From Pseudomonas putida W15Oct28 (lineage in GTDB: Bacteria > Pseudomonadota > Gammaproteobacteria > Pseudomonadales > Pseudomonadaceae), in NCBI RefSeq assembly GCF_000708715.2, contig NZ_JENB01000013.1:97799-161798 (forward strand): a stretch of DNA of 64,000 bases. Direction: 5' to 3'. Position 1 is the stretch's first letter. Each line of letters begins with the position of its first letter. Positions 53,143 to 63,855 of the stretch are shown here, piece by piece. The notes beneath the pieces were generated by a model that saw only the letters and a list, made by a program, of their open reading frames with translations, searched no databases and was not told where the DNA came from. A program made the position numbers and the translations under genes.

Positions 53143-54939
53143 ATGCCCGCCCATATCGAAGACTACGCCCTGCTGGGCAACTGCCGCAGCGCCGCCCTGG
53201 TCAGCCGCGACGGCTCGCTCGACTGGCTGTGCCTGCCCCGTTTCGACGCCCCCGCCGTATTCGCCGCACTGCTGGGCAACGAAGAAAACGGCCGCTGGCG
53301 CGTGGCTCCCTGCGACCCCGTCGAGCACAGCAGCCGCCAGTACCTGGACGACACCCTCGTGCTGGAAACCACCTGGGTCACTGCCACCGGCCGTGCCCGT
53401 GTGCTCGACTTCATGCCACTGGGCGAGGTCAATTCGGTGGTGCGTATCGTCGAGGGCATATCTGGCGAAACCAACTTTGAAATGGACCTGGTCATGCGCT
53501 TCGACTACGGCCGCAGTGTGCCCTGGGTGGAGCGCCTCGCCCCACTGACCCTCAGCGCCGTTGCCGGCCCTGACCGGCTGATTTTGTGCAGCACCGTGCC
53601 CCCGCATGCCCTGGACCACCATACCGTCGCGCGCTTTCGCGTCGGCACGGGCGAGCGCCAAATCTTCAGCCTGCGCCACCAGCCCTCGCACCTGCCGGTG
53701 CAGCCCGACTGCGATATCGACCAGGCCTTTGCCCAAACCGTCGAGCAATGGCAGGCCTTCGCCGCTCGCTGCCCGCAGGTCGGGCCATACACCGCCCTGG
53801 TGCGCCGCTCGTTGCTCACCCTCAAGGCCATGACCTACGCCCCCACGGGTGGCATCGTCGCTGCTGTAACCACCTCGCTGCCCGAGCGTGTGGGTGGTGA
53901 ACGCAACTGGGACTACCGCTTCTGCTGGCTGCGCGACGCCACCATGACCCTGCTGGCGTTCATGAACCTAGGCTACTTCGATGAAGCCCAGGCCTGGCGC
54001 GAATGGCTGCTGCGCTCGGTGGCCGGCAACCCCGAGCAGATGCAGATCATGTATGGCCTGGCCGGCGAGCGCGACCTGCAGGAATACACCTTGCCGTGGC
54101 TGGCCGGATACGAGCATTCGCAACCCGTGCGGGTAGGCAATGCCGCGTCGCAGCAGATGCAGCTGGACATCTATGGCGAACTGGCCGATGCCATGACCCA
54201 GGCGATCAAGGGCGGTTTGCCCCGCCATCCACGTAGCGCCGCCATCTCTCGCCTGATCCTGCCTTATGTGGAACGCATCTGGCGCGAGCCGGACGAAGGC
54301 ATCTGGGAAGTGCGTGGCGGCCGCCAGCAGTTCGTGCACTCCAAGGTCATGGCCTGGGTCGCCTTCGACCGTGCCGCAGGGTTGGCCGACACCACTGAAG
54401 AAGGCCGCGAGCGCGGTCACCATTACCGCCAGGTGGCTGACGAGATCCACCGCGAAGTGTGCGAGCACGGCCTGGACGCCAGCGGCCGGTTTTTCGTCCA
54501 GGCCTATGGCTCGACCGAAATGGACGCCAGCCTGCTGCAGATCGCCCTGACCGGCTTCCTGCCGGCGGATGACCCACGCTTCCTGCGCACGCTGGAACAG
54601 ATCGAACAGCGCCTGCTGAAAAACGGCCTGCTGATGCGCTACGACAGCGACAGTTGCAGCGACGGCCTGACGCCGGGGGAGGGCACTTTCCTGGTGTGTT
54701 CGTTCTGGCTGGCTGACGTTTATGTATTGCTGGGCCGCCAGGCTGAAGCCGAAGCGCTGTACCAGCACCTGACCGGCCTGAGCAACGACCTCGGCCTGCT
54801 GGCCGAGCAATACGACCCGGCCGGCCAGCGCATGCTCGGCAACTTCCCCCAGGCATTCAGCCATATCGGCATCATCAACACCGCACTCAACCTGCACCGC
54901 GCGCAGTGCCCGGTGCGTGACCGGGCGAGGTGCGGGTAG
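53143..54939 (+). CDS. Glycoside hydrolase family 15 protein (glucoamylase/trehalase-like)
   Basis: 598-residue GH15 enzyme. The N-terminal beta-sandwich begins IEDYALLGNCRSAALVSRDG-SLDWLCLPRFD, the usual start of bacterial trehalase/glucoamylase-like GH15. The (alpha/alpha)6 catalytic domain has ERNWDYRFCWLRDATMTLLA (the first catalytic-site segment) and WEVRGGRQQFVHSKVMAWVA (general acid Glu region). No signal peptide, so cytosolic. It may return trehalose or glucan ends to glucose for zwf/gnd. Which substrate is inferred from context only. AGGAGACT precedes ATG 53143. Confidence 0.88.
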   Translation: MPAHIEDYALLGNCRSAALVSRDGSLDWLCLPRFDAPAVFAALLGNEENGRWRVAPCDPVEHSSRQYLDDTLVLETTWVTATGRARVLDFMPLGEVNSVVRIVEGISGETNFEMDLVMRFDYGRSVPWVERLAPLTLSAVAGPDRLILCSTVPPHALDHHTVARFRVGTGERQIFSLRHQPSHLPVQPDCDIDQAFAQTVEQWQAFAARCPQVGPYTALVRRSLLTLKAMTYAPTGGIVAAVTTSLPERVGGERNWDYRFCWLRDATMTLLAFMNLGYFDEAQAWREWLLRSVAGNPEQMQIMYGLAGERDLQEYTLPWLAGYEHSQPVRVGNAASQQMQLDIYGELADAMTQAIKGGLPRHPRSAAISRLILPYVERIWREPDEGIWEVRGGRQQFVHSKVMAWVAFDRAAGLADTTEEGRERGHHYRQVADEIHREVCEHGLDASGRFFVQAYGSTEMDASLLQIALTGFLPADDPRFLRTLEQIEQRLLKNGLLMRYDSDSCSDGLTPGEGTFLVCSFWLADVYVLLGRQAEAEALYQHLTGLSNDLGLLAEQYDPAGQRMLGNFPQAFSHIGIINTALNLHRAQCPVRDRARCG

Positions 54940-54990
54940 CGGATGAACGGAGCAACTGTCTTGCTCAATATCTAGAATCGCGTGAGATCC

Positions 54991-55076
54991 CTGTGGGAGC
55001 GGGTTTACCCGCGAACACCGGCAAGGCCGGTGCCATACACCGCGTCGTATTCTTCGCGGGTGAACCCGCTCCCACA
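54991..55076. repeat. REP pair after the GH15 gene
   Basis: CTGTGGGAGCGGGTTTACCC and GGGTGAACCCGCTCCCACA arms with a GGCAAGGCCGGTGCC centre. The rest of the gap (54940-55183) shows nothing else. Confidence 0.9.
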
Positions 55077-55183
55077 AAGGGTGCGGCAAGCCCGTTATTA
55101 CCCGGTTGTTTCAGGCCGCCTGATATAAAAGTGTGAAACGACCGGAGTAGACTAGGCCAAACACCCTTCGGCACGGAGCACAC

Positions 55184-55540
55184 ATGGGCATTCGCGGTAC
55201 TGATCGGCAGATCGACAACATCGAGTTCAATGTCAGCGACATCGCACGGAGCAAGGCCTTCTATGGCAGCGTGTTCGGCTGGGCGTTCACCGACTATGGG
55301 CCTGCGTATACCGAGTTCAGTGATGGCCGGCTGACCGGCGGCTTCACCACCGGCGAGCCGGTGCGCCCGGGTGGGCCGCTGGTCATTCTGTACGCCGACG
55401 ACCTCGAGGCCACACAGCAGCGGGTCGAGGCGGCCGGGGCGACAATCAGCCGGGCGACCTTTGCCTTCCCCGGCGGGCGGCGCTTCCACTTCATCGACCC
55501 GGACGGGTATGAACTGGCGGTGTGGACGGCCCAAGCCTGA
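55184..55540 (+). CDS. VOC-family (glyoxalase/bleomycin-resistance fold) protein
   Basis: 118-residue VOC protein with two beta-alpha-beta-beta-beta units: IDNIEFNVSDIARSKAFYGS-VFGW at the start and RRFHFIDPDGYELAVW at the end. Potential metal/active residues are limited (Glu in IEFNV rather than His). The substrate is unknown. The ATG is preceded by CGGAGCACAC. Its stop overlaps the TetR start (TGATG), so it is cotranslated with the pyrimidine-block regulator. Confidence 0.8.
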   Translation: MGIRGTDRQIDNIEFNVSDIARSKAFYGSVFGWAFTDYGPAYTEFSDGRLTGGFTTGEPVRPGGPLVILYADDLEATQQRVEAAGATISRATFAFPGGRRFHFIDPDGYELAVWTAQA

Positions 55541-56160
55541 TGGCCAACCACAAGATCGAAATCCGCCGACGCAATATCGAGAAAATTTTGCTGGCGGCGG
55601 AAAAGGTGTTCGCCGAGAAAGGCTACGGCGCCACCTCCATGGGTGATATCGCCGAGCAGGCCGAATTGCCGCGCTCCAACCTGCATTACTACTTCAGCAC
55701 CAAGGACGAGTTGTTCCGCGCGGTGCTGCAGGACCTGCTGGATGTATGGAAGCAGGACGCACTGTGCTTTGAGAACTTCGACGACCCGCGCGTGGTGCTG
55801 ACCAGCTACATCCGCGCGAAGATGGGCCATTCGCGCTCGCGGCCGTTGGGCTCGAAGATCTGGGCCGAAGAGATGCTGCACGGGGCGCCGGTGCTGGGGG
55901 TGAACCTGGATGAAAGCCTGGTGCCCTGGGCGAAGCTGAAGGAAGCCAAGATCCGCCGTTGGGTAGAGGAGGGGCGGATACTGCCGGTAGAGCCGTCGGC
56001 GTTGCTGTACATGATCTGGGCGTCTACCCAGCACTATGCCGACTTTGGTTACCAGGTGCAGTTGCTCAATGGCGGCGAGGTGCTGTCGGACATGGCGTTC
56101 GAGAGTGCGGTGCAGACAGTGACCAGCGTGATCTTGCGGGGCATCGGCCTGGAGCCCTGA
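55540..56160 (+). CDS. TetR-family regulator, RutR-like
   Basis: 206 residues. HTH at ~10-60 (ILLAAEKVFAEKGYGATSMG then LPRSNLHYYFSTKDELFRAV). The C-terminal ligand domain is of the RutR/YcdC type: IRAKMGHSRSRPLGSKIWAE and LYMIWASTQHYADFGYQVQL correspond to E. coli RutR blocks, the latter nearly identically. RutR senses uracil and thymine. The neighbouring pre/dht/NCS1 genes fit a regulator of reductive pyrimidine breakdown (inference). It overlaps the VOC gene. Confidence 0.85.
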   Translation: MANHKIEIRRRNIEKILLAAEKVFAEKGYGATSMGDIAEQAELPRSNLHYYFSTKDELFRAVLQDLLDVWKQDALCFENFDDPRVVLTSYIRAKMGHSRSRPLGSKIWAEEMLHGAPVLGVNLDESLVPWAKLKEAKIRRWVEEGRILPVEPSALLYMIWASTQHYADFGYQVQLLNGGEVLSDMAFESAVQTVTSVILRGIGLEP

Positions 56161-56183
56161 GCTTTTTCAGGTTGATGCGGTCC

Positions 56184-56300
56184 CTTGTAGGAGCGGCCTT
56201 GTGTCGCGATGGGCCGCGAAGCGGCCCCAGGGTTTCAGCTTCGTCGCTGAAATTGCCGGGGCCGCTTCGCGGCCCATCGCGACACAAGGCCGCTCCTACA
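56184..56300. repeat. REP pair, TGTAGGAGCGGCC family
   Basis: CTTGTAGGAGCGGCCTTGTG and complementary CACAAGGCCGCTCCTACA with GGGCCGCGAAGCGGCCC inner stems, between the convergent TetR and preA genes. Confidence 0.92.
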
Positions 56301-56334
56301 TCGATCGCGTCGCTGGTTCAGATAGTGATCTGTC

Positions 56335-57609
56335 TCAACTGGCCTCGCGGTAGGGGTTACGCGGGTCTTGTGTCCAGTTCAGGTACGGCTTGCCGGTATC
56401 CTGCGCCTCCATCTCGATGCAGCTTTCAACCGGGCAGGTGATCTGGCACAGGTTGCAGCCCACGCATTCCTCTTCGATCACACTGTAGGCATGCGTCCCG
56501 TCAGCCTTCAACGTGCTGGCAATGGCCTGGTGCGAGGTGTCCTCACAGGCTATGTGGCAGCGGCCACAACCAATGCATGCCTCCTGATCGATGTGCGCCA
56601 CCGATTTATAGTTGATGTCCAGGTACTTCCAGTCGGTGGTATGCCCCACCGCCTGCCCACGAAATGCCTCGATGTTGGCGTGCCCATGCTGGTCCATCCA
56701 GCGCGCCAGGCCGTCCTTCATGTCCTCGACAATGCGGAACCCGTGCAGCATCGCCGCGGTGCACACCTGCACGGCGCCACTGCCCAGGGCGATGAATTCC
56801 GCTGCATCACGCCAGTTGCCGATGCCGCCAATGCCGCAAATCGGCAAGCCACGCGTTTCCGGGTCGCGGGCAATTTCCGCCACCATGTTCAGGGCGATCG
56901 GTTTCACTGCCGAACCGCAGTAACCGCCATGGGTGCTCTGATCACCGACGATGGGGTGGGCCACCATGCGGTCGAGGTCGACGCTGGTGATGGAGTTGAT
57001 GGTGTTGATCAACGACACCGCATCGGCCCCGCCACGGTGGGCGGCGCGGGCCGACTGGCGGATGTCGGTGATGTTCGGCGTGAGCTTGACGATCACCGGC
57101 AGCGAGCAGTACGTCTTGCACCAGCGGGTGACCTGTTCCACGTACTCCGGCACCTGGCCGACTGCCGCACCCATGCCACGTTCAGGCATGCCGTGCGGGC
57201 AGCCGAAGTTCAGTTCGATGCCATCGGCACCGGTGGCTTCCACCAGCGGCAGGATGAACTTCCACGAGTCCTCCACGCACGGCACCATCAGCGACACGAT
57301 CAAGGCGCGGTCGGGCCAGTCTTTCTTCACCTGGGTGATTTCGCGCAGGTTGATTTCCAGCGAACGGTCGGTAATCAGCTCGATGTTGTTGATACCCTGC
57401 ACCAGGCGGTTGGCGCCGTAGTGCGCCGAATACCGCGACGACACGTTGACCGCAGCCGGGTCCTCGCCCAGGGTTTTCCAGACCACGCCGCCCCAGCCGG
57501 CCTCGAAGGCGCGGACCACGTTGTAGGCCTTGTCGGTTGGCGGTGCGGAAGCCAGCCAGAACGGGTTGGGTGCCTTGATGCCGGCAAATACGATAGACAA
57601 GTCGGCCAT
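56335..57609 (-). CDS. preA: NAD-dependent dihydropyrimidine dehydrogenase, PreA subunit
   Basis: 424-residue catalytic subunit reducing uracil/thymine to the 5,6-dihydro forms. The FMN barrel is homologous to dihydroorotate dehydrogenase, with LASAPPTDKAYNVVRAFEAG, GIELNFGCPHGMPERGMG (catalytic Cys loop) and ICGIGGIGNWRDAAEFIALG. The C-terminal ferredoxin module has two 4Fe-4S motifs, CIGCGRCHIACED and CVGCNLCQITCPV. Its start directly abuts the preT stop. Confidence 0.95.
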   Translation of the reverse strand: MADLSIVFAGIKAPNPFWLASAPPTDKAYNVVRAFEAGWGGVVWKTLGEDPAAVNVSSRYSAHYGANRLVQGINNIELITDRSLEINLREITQVKKDWPDRALIVSLMVPCVEDSWKFILPLVEATGADGIELNFGCPHGMPERGMGAAVGQVPEYVEQVTRWCKTYCSLPVIVKLTPNITDIRQSARAAHRGGADAVSLINTINSITSVDLDRMVAHPIVGDQSTHGGYCGSAVKPIALNMVAEIARDPETRGLPICGIGGIGNWRDAAEFIALGSGAVQVCTAAMLHGFRIVEDMKDGLARWMDQHGHANIEAFRGQAVGHTTDWKYLDINYKSVAHIDQEACIGCGRCHIACEDTSHQAIASTLKADGTHAYSVIEEECVGCNLCQITCPVESCIEMEAQDTGKPYLNWTQDPRNPYREAS

Positions 57610-58977
57610 TTACGCTGCCTCCACGTTGAGCATGAGTTGGGCATGGATGGCTTCGGCGGCCAGCTTGCCGTGCTGCACGGCCTGGACGGTAAGGTCCTGG
57701 CCCAGGGCGGTGCAGTCGCCCCCGGCATACACGCCCGGCAGGCTGGTCTGCAGGGTTTCGTCAACGCGGATGCGCTCACCCTCGCGGGCCAGTTGCGCGG
57801 CCACCGGGTCGCCAAGGCAGGCATCGTCGAAGCGCTGGCCGATGGCCTTGAAGATGGCATCGGCGGGCAGTTCGAAGGTTTCGCCGGTGTCGCGCAGGCG
57901 GCCGTCCGCCAGTTCGGTACGGGCAAAGCGCATGCCGCGCACCTTGCCGGTGTCGTCCAGCAGCACGGCGTCGGGGCGGGCCCAGGTGTGCAGGCGTACC
58001 TGGTTGGCCTTGGCGATGTCCTGCTCGTGGCCGGTGGCGCCCATGTCGGCGTGGCCACGGCGATACACCAGGTTGACGTCGCGGGCACCCAGGCGGCTCA
58101 TCTGCACGGCCATGTCGATGGCCGTGTTGCCAGCACCGATCACCAGGCAGCGGTCGGCCAGCGGCAGCTGGCTCAGGTCGTCGGCCTGGCGCAGTTCACG
58201 GATGTACTCGGTGGCGGCGAGTACGCCAGGGGCTTCTTCATCGGGCAGGCCCAGCTGGCGCACGGCGTTCAGGCCGAGGCCGAGGAACACCGCGTCGTAC
58301 TGGTCGCGCAAATCGCCCAGGCTGAGGTTGCCGCCCAGGCGCTGGCCATGGCGCACTTCGATGCCGCCAATGCCCAGCAGGAACTCCACTTCTCGTTGGG
58401 CGTAATCATCCACCAGCTTGTAGCGGGCGATGCCGTACTCGTTGAGGCCGCCGGCCTTTTCGCAGGCCTCGAACACCACCACGTCATGCCCGTGCATGGC
58501 CAGGCGATGGGCGCAGGACAGCCCGGCAGGGCCGGCGCCCACCACGGCGATGCGCTTGCCGGTAGCCGGTGAGCGCTTGAACGGGTGCTCGGTGAAGTGG
58601 GCGTTGTCCAGAGCGTAGCGCTGCAACTGGCCGATCAGTACCGGTGCGCACTCCTGCGCGTTGTTGCGCACGCAGGCCTGCTGGCAGAGGATTTCGGTGG
58701 GGCAGACGCGGGCGCAGCTGCCCCCCAGGATGTTGGCCGAGAGGATGCGCTCGGCGGCGCCTTGCAGGTTTTCGTCGCTGATGCGGTGGATGAATGACGG
58801 GATGTCGATGTCGCTGGGGCACGCGTTGACGCAGGGGGCGTCGTAGCAGTACAGGCAGCGCGCGCTTTCGACGGCGGCCTGGCGGGCGGTGAGGGGTGGG
58901 GCCAGGTCGCTGAAGCGCTCGGCCAACTGGTCGGCACCGGCCCGGGGGCGCGGCAAGTGGTTCAGGGCGTCGATCAC
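57610..58977 (-). CDS. preT: NAD-dependent dihydropyrimidine dehydrogenase, PreT subunit
   Basis: 455-residue FAD/NAD(P)H electron-input subunit, glutamate-synthase small-chain-like. N-terminal Fe-S cysteines are in CLYCYDAPCVNACPSDIDIP and GGSCARVCPTEILCQQACV. The FAD site is VVGAGPAGLSCAHRLAMHGH and the second dinucleotide site CLVIGAGNTAIDMAVQMSRL. The start is GTG 58977 (VIDALNHLPRPRAG) with GAGAGGC upstream. The open frame continues to 59415 through a REP, which is not credible as coding. Confidence 0.93.
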   Translation of the reverse strand: MIDALNHLPRPRAGADQLAERFSDLAPPLTARQAAVESARCLYCYDAPCVNACPSDIDIPSFIHRISDENLQGAAERILSANILGGSCARVCPTEILCQQACVRNNAQECAPVLIGQLQRYALDNAHFTEHPFKRSPATGKRIAVVGAGPAGLSCAHRLAMHGHDVVVFEACEKAGGLNEYGIARYKLVDDYAQREVEFLLGIGGIEVRHGQRLGGNLSLGDLRDQYDAVFLGLGLNAVRQLGLPDEEAPGVLAATEYIRELRQADDLSQLPLADRCLVIGAGNTAIDMAVQMSRLGARDVNLVYRRGHADMGATGHEQDIAKANQVRLHTWARPDAVLLDDTGKVRGMRFARTELADGRLRDTGETFELPADAIFKAIGQRFDDACLGDPVAAQLAREGERIRVDETLQTSLPGVYAGGDCTALGQDLTVQAVQHGKLAAEAIHAQLMLNVEAA

Positions 58978-59012
58978 GGTTGTAGCCTCTCTTTTTTTAT
59001 ATGGCTTGAATG

Positions 59013-59130
59013 GGGGCGCGGTGCGCCCCAATCGCCGGCAAGCCAGCTCCCACAAGTACAGTGATGTCCTTGAAAGTGGTGCTATCCCTGTGGGAGCTGG
59101 CTTGCCGGCGATGGGCTGCGCAGCAGCCCC
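59013..59130. repeat. Hairpin plus REP pair between dht and preT
   Basis: GGGGCGC-GGT-GCGCCCC (59013-59029) followed by ATCGCCGGCAAGCCAGCTCC and its mirror GGAGCTGGCTTGCCGGCGAT. This is the 'GCTGGC' REP variant, distinct from the TGTGGGAGCGGGC family. It lies inside the dht-preT-preA unit. Confidence 0.88.
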
Positions 59131-59137
59131 AATGGCC

Positions 59138-60649
<1,512 letters not shown>

Positions 60650-60651
60650 TT

Positions 60652-60675
60652 AATCCTGTCAGGCCTGACAAGATT
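60652..60675. promoter_or_regulatory. 24-base palindrome upstream of dht
   Basis: AATCCTGTCAGG/CCTGACAAGATT, 11 of 12 positions symmetric. It shares the TGACAAGAT half with the element at 60809 but in the opposite arrangement (TGAC facing the centre). Confidence 0.6.
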
Positions 60676-60808
60676 CGAGGCTAGATGCTGATCAGGGAAT
60701 CATCAAGAAAATTTTCCTATAAATTTTGTGGCCATTAACTAGTTGATATTAAAAGATTAATTTTTACAGGCCTGCTGACTGCGGGGCTTTCAGCGGTTAT
60801 TGACTGAC

Positions 60809-60832
60809 TTGACAAGATGAAAATCTGGTCAA
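60809..60832. promoter_or_regulatory. 24-base palindrome upstream of the NCS1 gene
   Basis: TTGACAAGAT-GAAA-ATCTGGTCAA, 9 of 10 arm positions symmetric. The right half TGGTCAA equals half of the E. coli RutR site (TTGACCA-N2-TGGTCAA). It lies 89 bases before the transporter ATG in the divergent promoter region. Confidence 0.6.
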
Positions 60833-60920
60833 GATTTCTAAGCACAAATCCGCGTGTGTACTCCGGCCATCGAATTAGCCCGATGAGCAAACAACTACAA
60901 GAAAATCTGGAGAAGGGCCC

Positions 60921-62411
60921 ATGCAACAGAGCAGATCGGAAGTGGTCGAGCAGGATGGCCTGTTCGAGCTGTCCGAGGGCAGTGATGTCCTCGACAGCCC
61001 GCGCTACAACCACGACATCGCGCCGACCAAGGTGCACCAGCGCACCTGGAACAAGTGGCACATCACCGCCCTGTGGGTGGGCATGTCCATCTGCGTACCC
61101 ACCTACACCCTGGGTGGCGTGCTCACCGCCTACTTCGGCCTCAGCGTCGGCGAGGCGCTGCTGGCGATCCTGCTGGCCAACGTGATCGTGCTGATCCCGC
61201 TTACCCTCAACGCCTTCCCCGGCACCAAGTACGGCATCCCGTTCCCGGTGCTGCTGCGCTCGTCGTTCGGCATCCTCGGCTCCAACGTCCCGTGCCTGAT
61301 CCGCGCGGTGGTTGCCTGTGGCTGGTTTGGCATCCAGACCATGTTCGGCGGGCTGGCCATTCACCTGTTCCTTGGCTCGGTGTTCGATGGCTGGAAGGCC
61401 TTGGCCGGCACCGGTGAGGTGATTGGCTTCATGATCTTCTGGTGCCTGAACCTGTGGGTGGTGCTGCGCGGCGCCGAGTCGATCAAGTGGCTGGAAACAC
61501 TGTCGGCACCGCTGCTGGTGGCGGTGGGCGTCGGCCTGCTGTTCTGGGCCTTGCCGCACATGTCGATGAGCGAGCTGCTGGCGCAACCACCCAAGCGCCC
61601 GGAAGGGGCGAGCGTGGTCAGTTACTTCTGCGCGGGGCTTACTGCCATGGTGGGGTTCTGGGCCACCTTGTCGCTGAACATTCCCGACTTCAGCCGCTAC
61701 GCCCGCAGCCAGAAGGACCAGATTCTGGGGCAAATCTTCGGCCTGCCGCTGACCATGTTCCTGTTCGCTTCGCTGGGTGTGGTGCTGACCGCCGCCTCGG
61801 CGTCGCTGGTTGGCGAGACGGTATCCGACCCGGTCAGCCTGATCGGCAGGATCCACAGCCCGTTCTGGGTGGCCTTGGCCATGGCGCTGATCGTGATTGC
61901 CACGCTGTCGACCAACACGGCGGCGAACATCGTGTCGCCGACCAACGACTTCCAGAACATCGCCCCACGCCTGATCGGGCGCAGCCGCGCGGTATGGCTG
62001 ACCGGCTTCATCGGCCTGCTGCTGATGGGCCATGAGCTGCTGAAAAAGCTGGGCCTGATTGTCTCCGACCTGAGCCTGGAGAGCGTGTATTCCAACTGGC
62101 TGCTGGGGTATTCCAGCCTGCTGGGGCCGATTGCCGGGATCATGGTGGTGGACTACTTCCTGGTCCGTCGGCAGCAGCTGGACCTGGCCGGGTTGTACCG
62201 CGACGACGTGTACCCGGCCTGGAACTGGGCCGGGTTTGCCGCCTTCGCCTTGCCGGTGGCGCTGACCGTGATGGCCATCGGCAACAGCAGTTTCAGCTGG
62301 TTCTACGACTACGGCTGGTTTACCGGCTCGCTGCTGGGCGGCGCGCTGTACTACGTCTTCGCCGGCCTGGCGGCACGCAACCCTGCGCGGTTGGCCAAGC
62401 CCTTGCCTTGA
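60921..62411 (+). CDS. NCS1-family nucleobase transporter
   Basis: 496-residue twelve-helix NCS1 cation symporter. NCS1 landmarks are WNKWHITALWVGMSICVPTY in helix 1, GTKYGIPFPVLLRSSFGILG, WFGIQTMFGGLAI in helix 3, and NIPDFSRYARSQKDQI in the middle. CTGGAGAAGGG precedes the ATG. Substrate inferred as uracil, thymine or a hydantoin from the neighbouring dihydropyrimidine genes. It is divergent from dht and followed by the carbamoyl amidohydrolase gene. Confidence 0.92.
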   Translation: MQQSRSEVVEQDGLFELSEGSDVLDSPRYNHDIAPTKVHQRTWNKWHITALWVGMSICVPTYTLGGVLTAYFGLSVGEALLAILLANVIVLIPLTLNAFPGTKYGIPFPVLLRSSFGILGSNVPCLIRAVVACGWFGIQTMFGGLAIHLFLGSVFDGWKALAGTGEVIGFMIFWCLNLWVVLRGAESIKWLETLSAPLLVAVGVGLLFWALPHMSMSELLAQPPKRPEGASVVSYFCAGLTAMVGFWATLSLNIPDFSRYARSQKDQILGQIFGLPLTMFLFASLGVVLTAASASLVGETVSDPVSLIGRIHSPFWVALAMALIVIATLSTNTAANIVSPTNDFQNIAPRLIGRSRAVWLTGFIGLLLMGHELLKKLGLIVSDLSLESVYSNWLLGYSSLLGPIAGIMVVDYFLVRRQQLDLAGLYRDDVYPAWNWAGFAAFALPVALTVMAIGNSSFSWFYDYGWFTGSLLGGALYYVFAGLAARNPARLAKPLP

Positions 62412-62421
62412 GACCAAATCT

Positions 62422-62514
62422 GCCTCTTCGCGGGCGCGCCCGCTCCCACAGGTACTGCGCTGTTTTTCACACCTGTGGTGACCTTGTGGGAGCGGGCATG
62501 CCCGCGAAGAGGCC
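62422..62514. repeat. REP pair between the NCS1 and amidohydrolase genes
   Basis: GCCTCTTCGCGGGCGCGCCC and GGGCATGCCCGCGAAGAGGC arms with TGTGGGAGCGGGC inner ends. Confidence 0.9.
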
Positions 62515-62549
62515 AGAACAGAAAGCAAAAAAGCCTGAAGGAGAAACCC

Positions 62550-63833
62550 GTGACCCCAGTCAAAGAGATCCTGCAGACCACCGCCCGGCACGTTGACAGC
62601 AACCGCCTGTGGCAATCGCTGATGGACCTGGCCCGCCTCGGTGCCACCGCCAAGGGCGGCGTCTGCCGCCTGGCCCTGACCGACCTCGACCGCCAGGCCC
62701 GCGACCTGTTCGTGCAGTGGTGCGAAGCCGCCGGTTGTACGGTCAGCATCGACGCCGTCGGCAACATCTTCGCCCGCCGCCCGGGGCGTAACCCCAAGCT
62801 GCCCCCGGTGATGACCGGCAGCCATATCGACACCCAGCCCACTGGCGGCAAGTTTGATGGCTGCTTTGGGGTGATGGCCGGGCTGGAAGTGATCCGTACC
62901 CTGAACGACCTGGGCGTGGAAACCGAAGCACCGCTGGAAGTGGTGGTGTGGACCAATGAGGAAGGCTCGCGCTTTGCCCCGTGCATGATGGGGTCAGGGG
63001 TGTTCGCCGGCAAGTTCACCCTGGAGGAAACCCTGGCCAAGCGTGATGCCCAAGGCGTCAGCGTTGGCGAGGCCTTGAACGCTATCGGCTATGCGGGCTC
63101 GCGCGCGGTGCTGGGTCACCCTGTTGGGGCCTATTTCGAGGCCCATATCGAACAGGGCCCGATCCTTGAGGACCAGGCCAAGACCATCGGTGTGGTGCTC
63201 GGGGCCCTGGGCCAGAAATGGTTCGACCTGACCCTGCGCGGCGTCGAAGCCCACGCCGGCCCGACACCCATGCACTTGCGCAAGGACGCCTTGGTCGGCG
63301 CTGCTGCCGTGGTGGAGGCGGTCAACCGCACCGCCCTCGGCCACCAGCCCCATGCCTGCGGCACTGTGGGTTGCCTGCAGGCGTATCCAGGCTCGCGTAA
63401 CGTGATCCCGGGCGAGGTACGCATGACCCTGGACTTCCGCCACCTGCAAGGCGAGCAACTGAACGCGATGATTGCCGAGGTGCGTGGGGTGATCGAGGCG
63501 ACCTGTGCCAAGCATGGCTTGAGCCACGAACTGGTACCTACGGCCGACTTCCCGGCATTGTACTTCGACAAAGGCTGTGTCGATGCCGTGCGCGCATCGG
63601 CGCAGGCGCTGGGGTTGCCGCACATGGACATTGTCAGCGGCGCGGGGCATGACGCCATCTTCCTGGCCGAACTGGGGCCGGCGGGGATGATTTTCGTACC
63701 GTGCGAAAACGGCATCAGCCACAATGAGATCGAGAACGCCACGCCTGATGACCTGGCGGCGGGGTGCGCGGTGTTGCTGCGGGCGATGCTGGCGGCGTCG
63801 GAGGCGATTGCCAGCGGGCGGTTGGCGGCCTAA
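62550..63833 (+). CDS. Zn-dependent hydantoinase/carbamoylase-family amidase (beta-ureidopropionase role)
   Basis: 427-residue M20-fold amidase that would hydrolyse N-carbamoyl-beta-alanine or N-carbamoyl-beta-aminoisobutyrate to the amino acid, CO2 and ammonia. Metal and catalytic motifs: VMTGSHIDTQPTGGKFDG, VVVWTNEEGSRFAPCMMGSG, FEAHIEQGPILED, SGAGHDAIF and CENGISHNEIE. Start GTG 62550 has AAGGAG at ideal spacing. The open frame extends upstream only through the REP. Completes the three-step reductive pyrimidine route with PreTA and dihydropyrimidinase. Confidence 0.92.
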   Translation: MTPVKEILQTTARHVDSNRLWQSLMDLARLGATAKGGVCRLALTDLDRQARDLFVQWCEAAGCTVSIDAVGNIFARRPGRNPKLPPVMTGSHIDTQPTGGKFDGCFGVMAGLEVIRTLNDLGVETEAPLEVVVWTNEEGSRFAPCMMGSGVFAGKFTLEETLAKRDAQGVSVGEALNAIGYAGSRAVLGHPVGAYFEAHIEQGPILEDQAKTIGVVLGALGQKWFDLTLRGVEAHAGPTPMHLRKDALVGAAAVVEAVNRTALGHQPHACGTVGCLQAYPGSRNVIPGEVRMTLDFRHLQGEQLNAMIAEVRGVIEATCAKHGLSHELVPTADFPALYFDKGCVDAVRASAQALGLPHMDIVSGAGHDAIFLAELGPAGMIFVPCENGISHNEIENATPDDLAAGCAVLLRAMLAASEAIASGRLAA

Positions 63834-63855
63834 TCGGGCGAGCGCAGTTTTCTCC

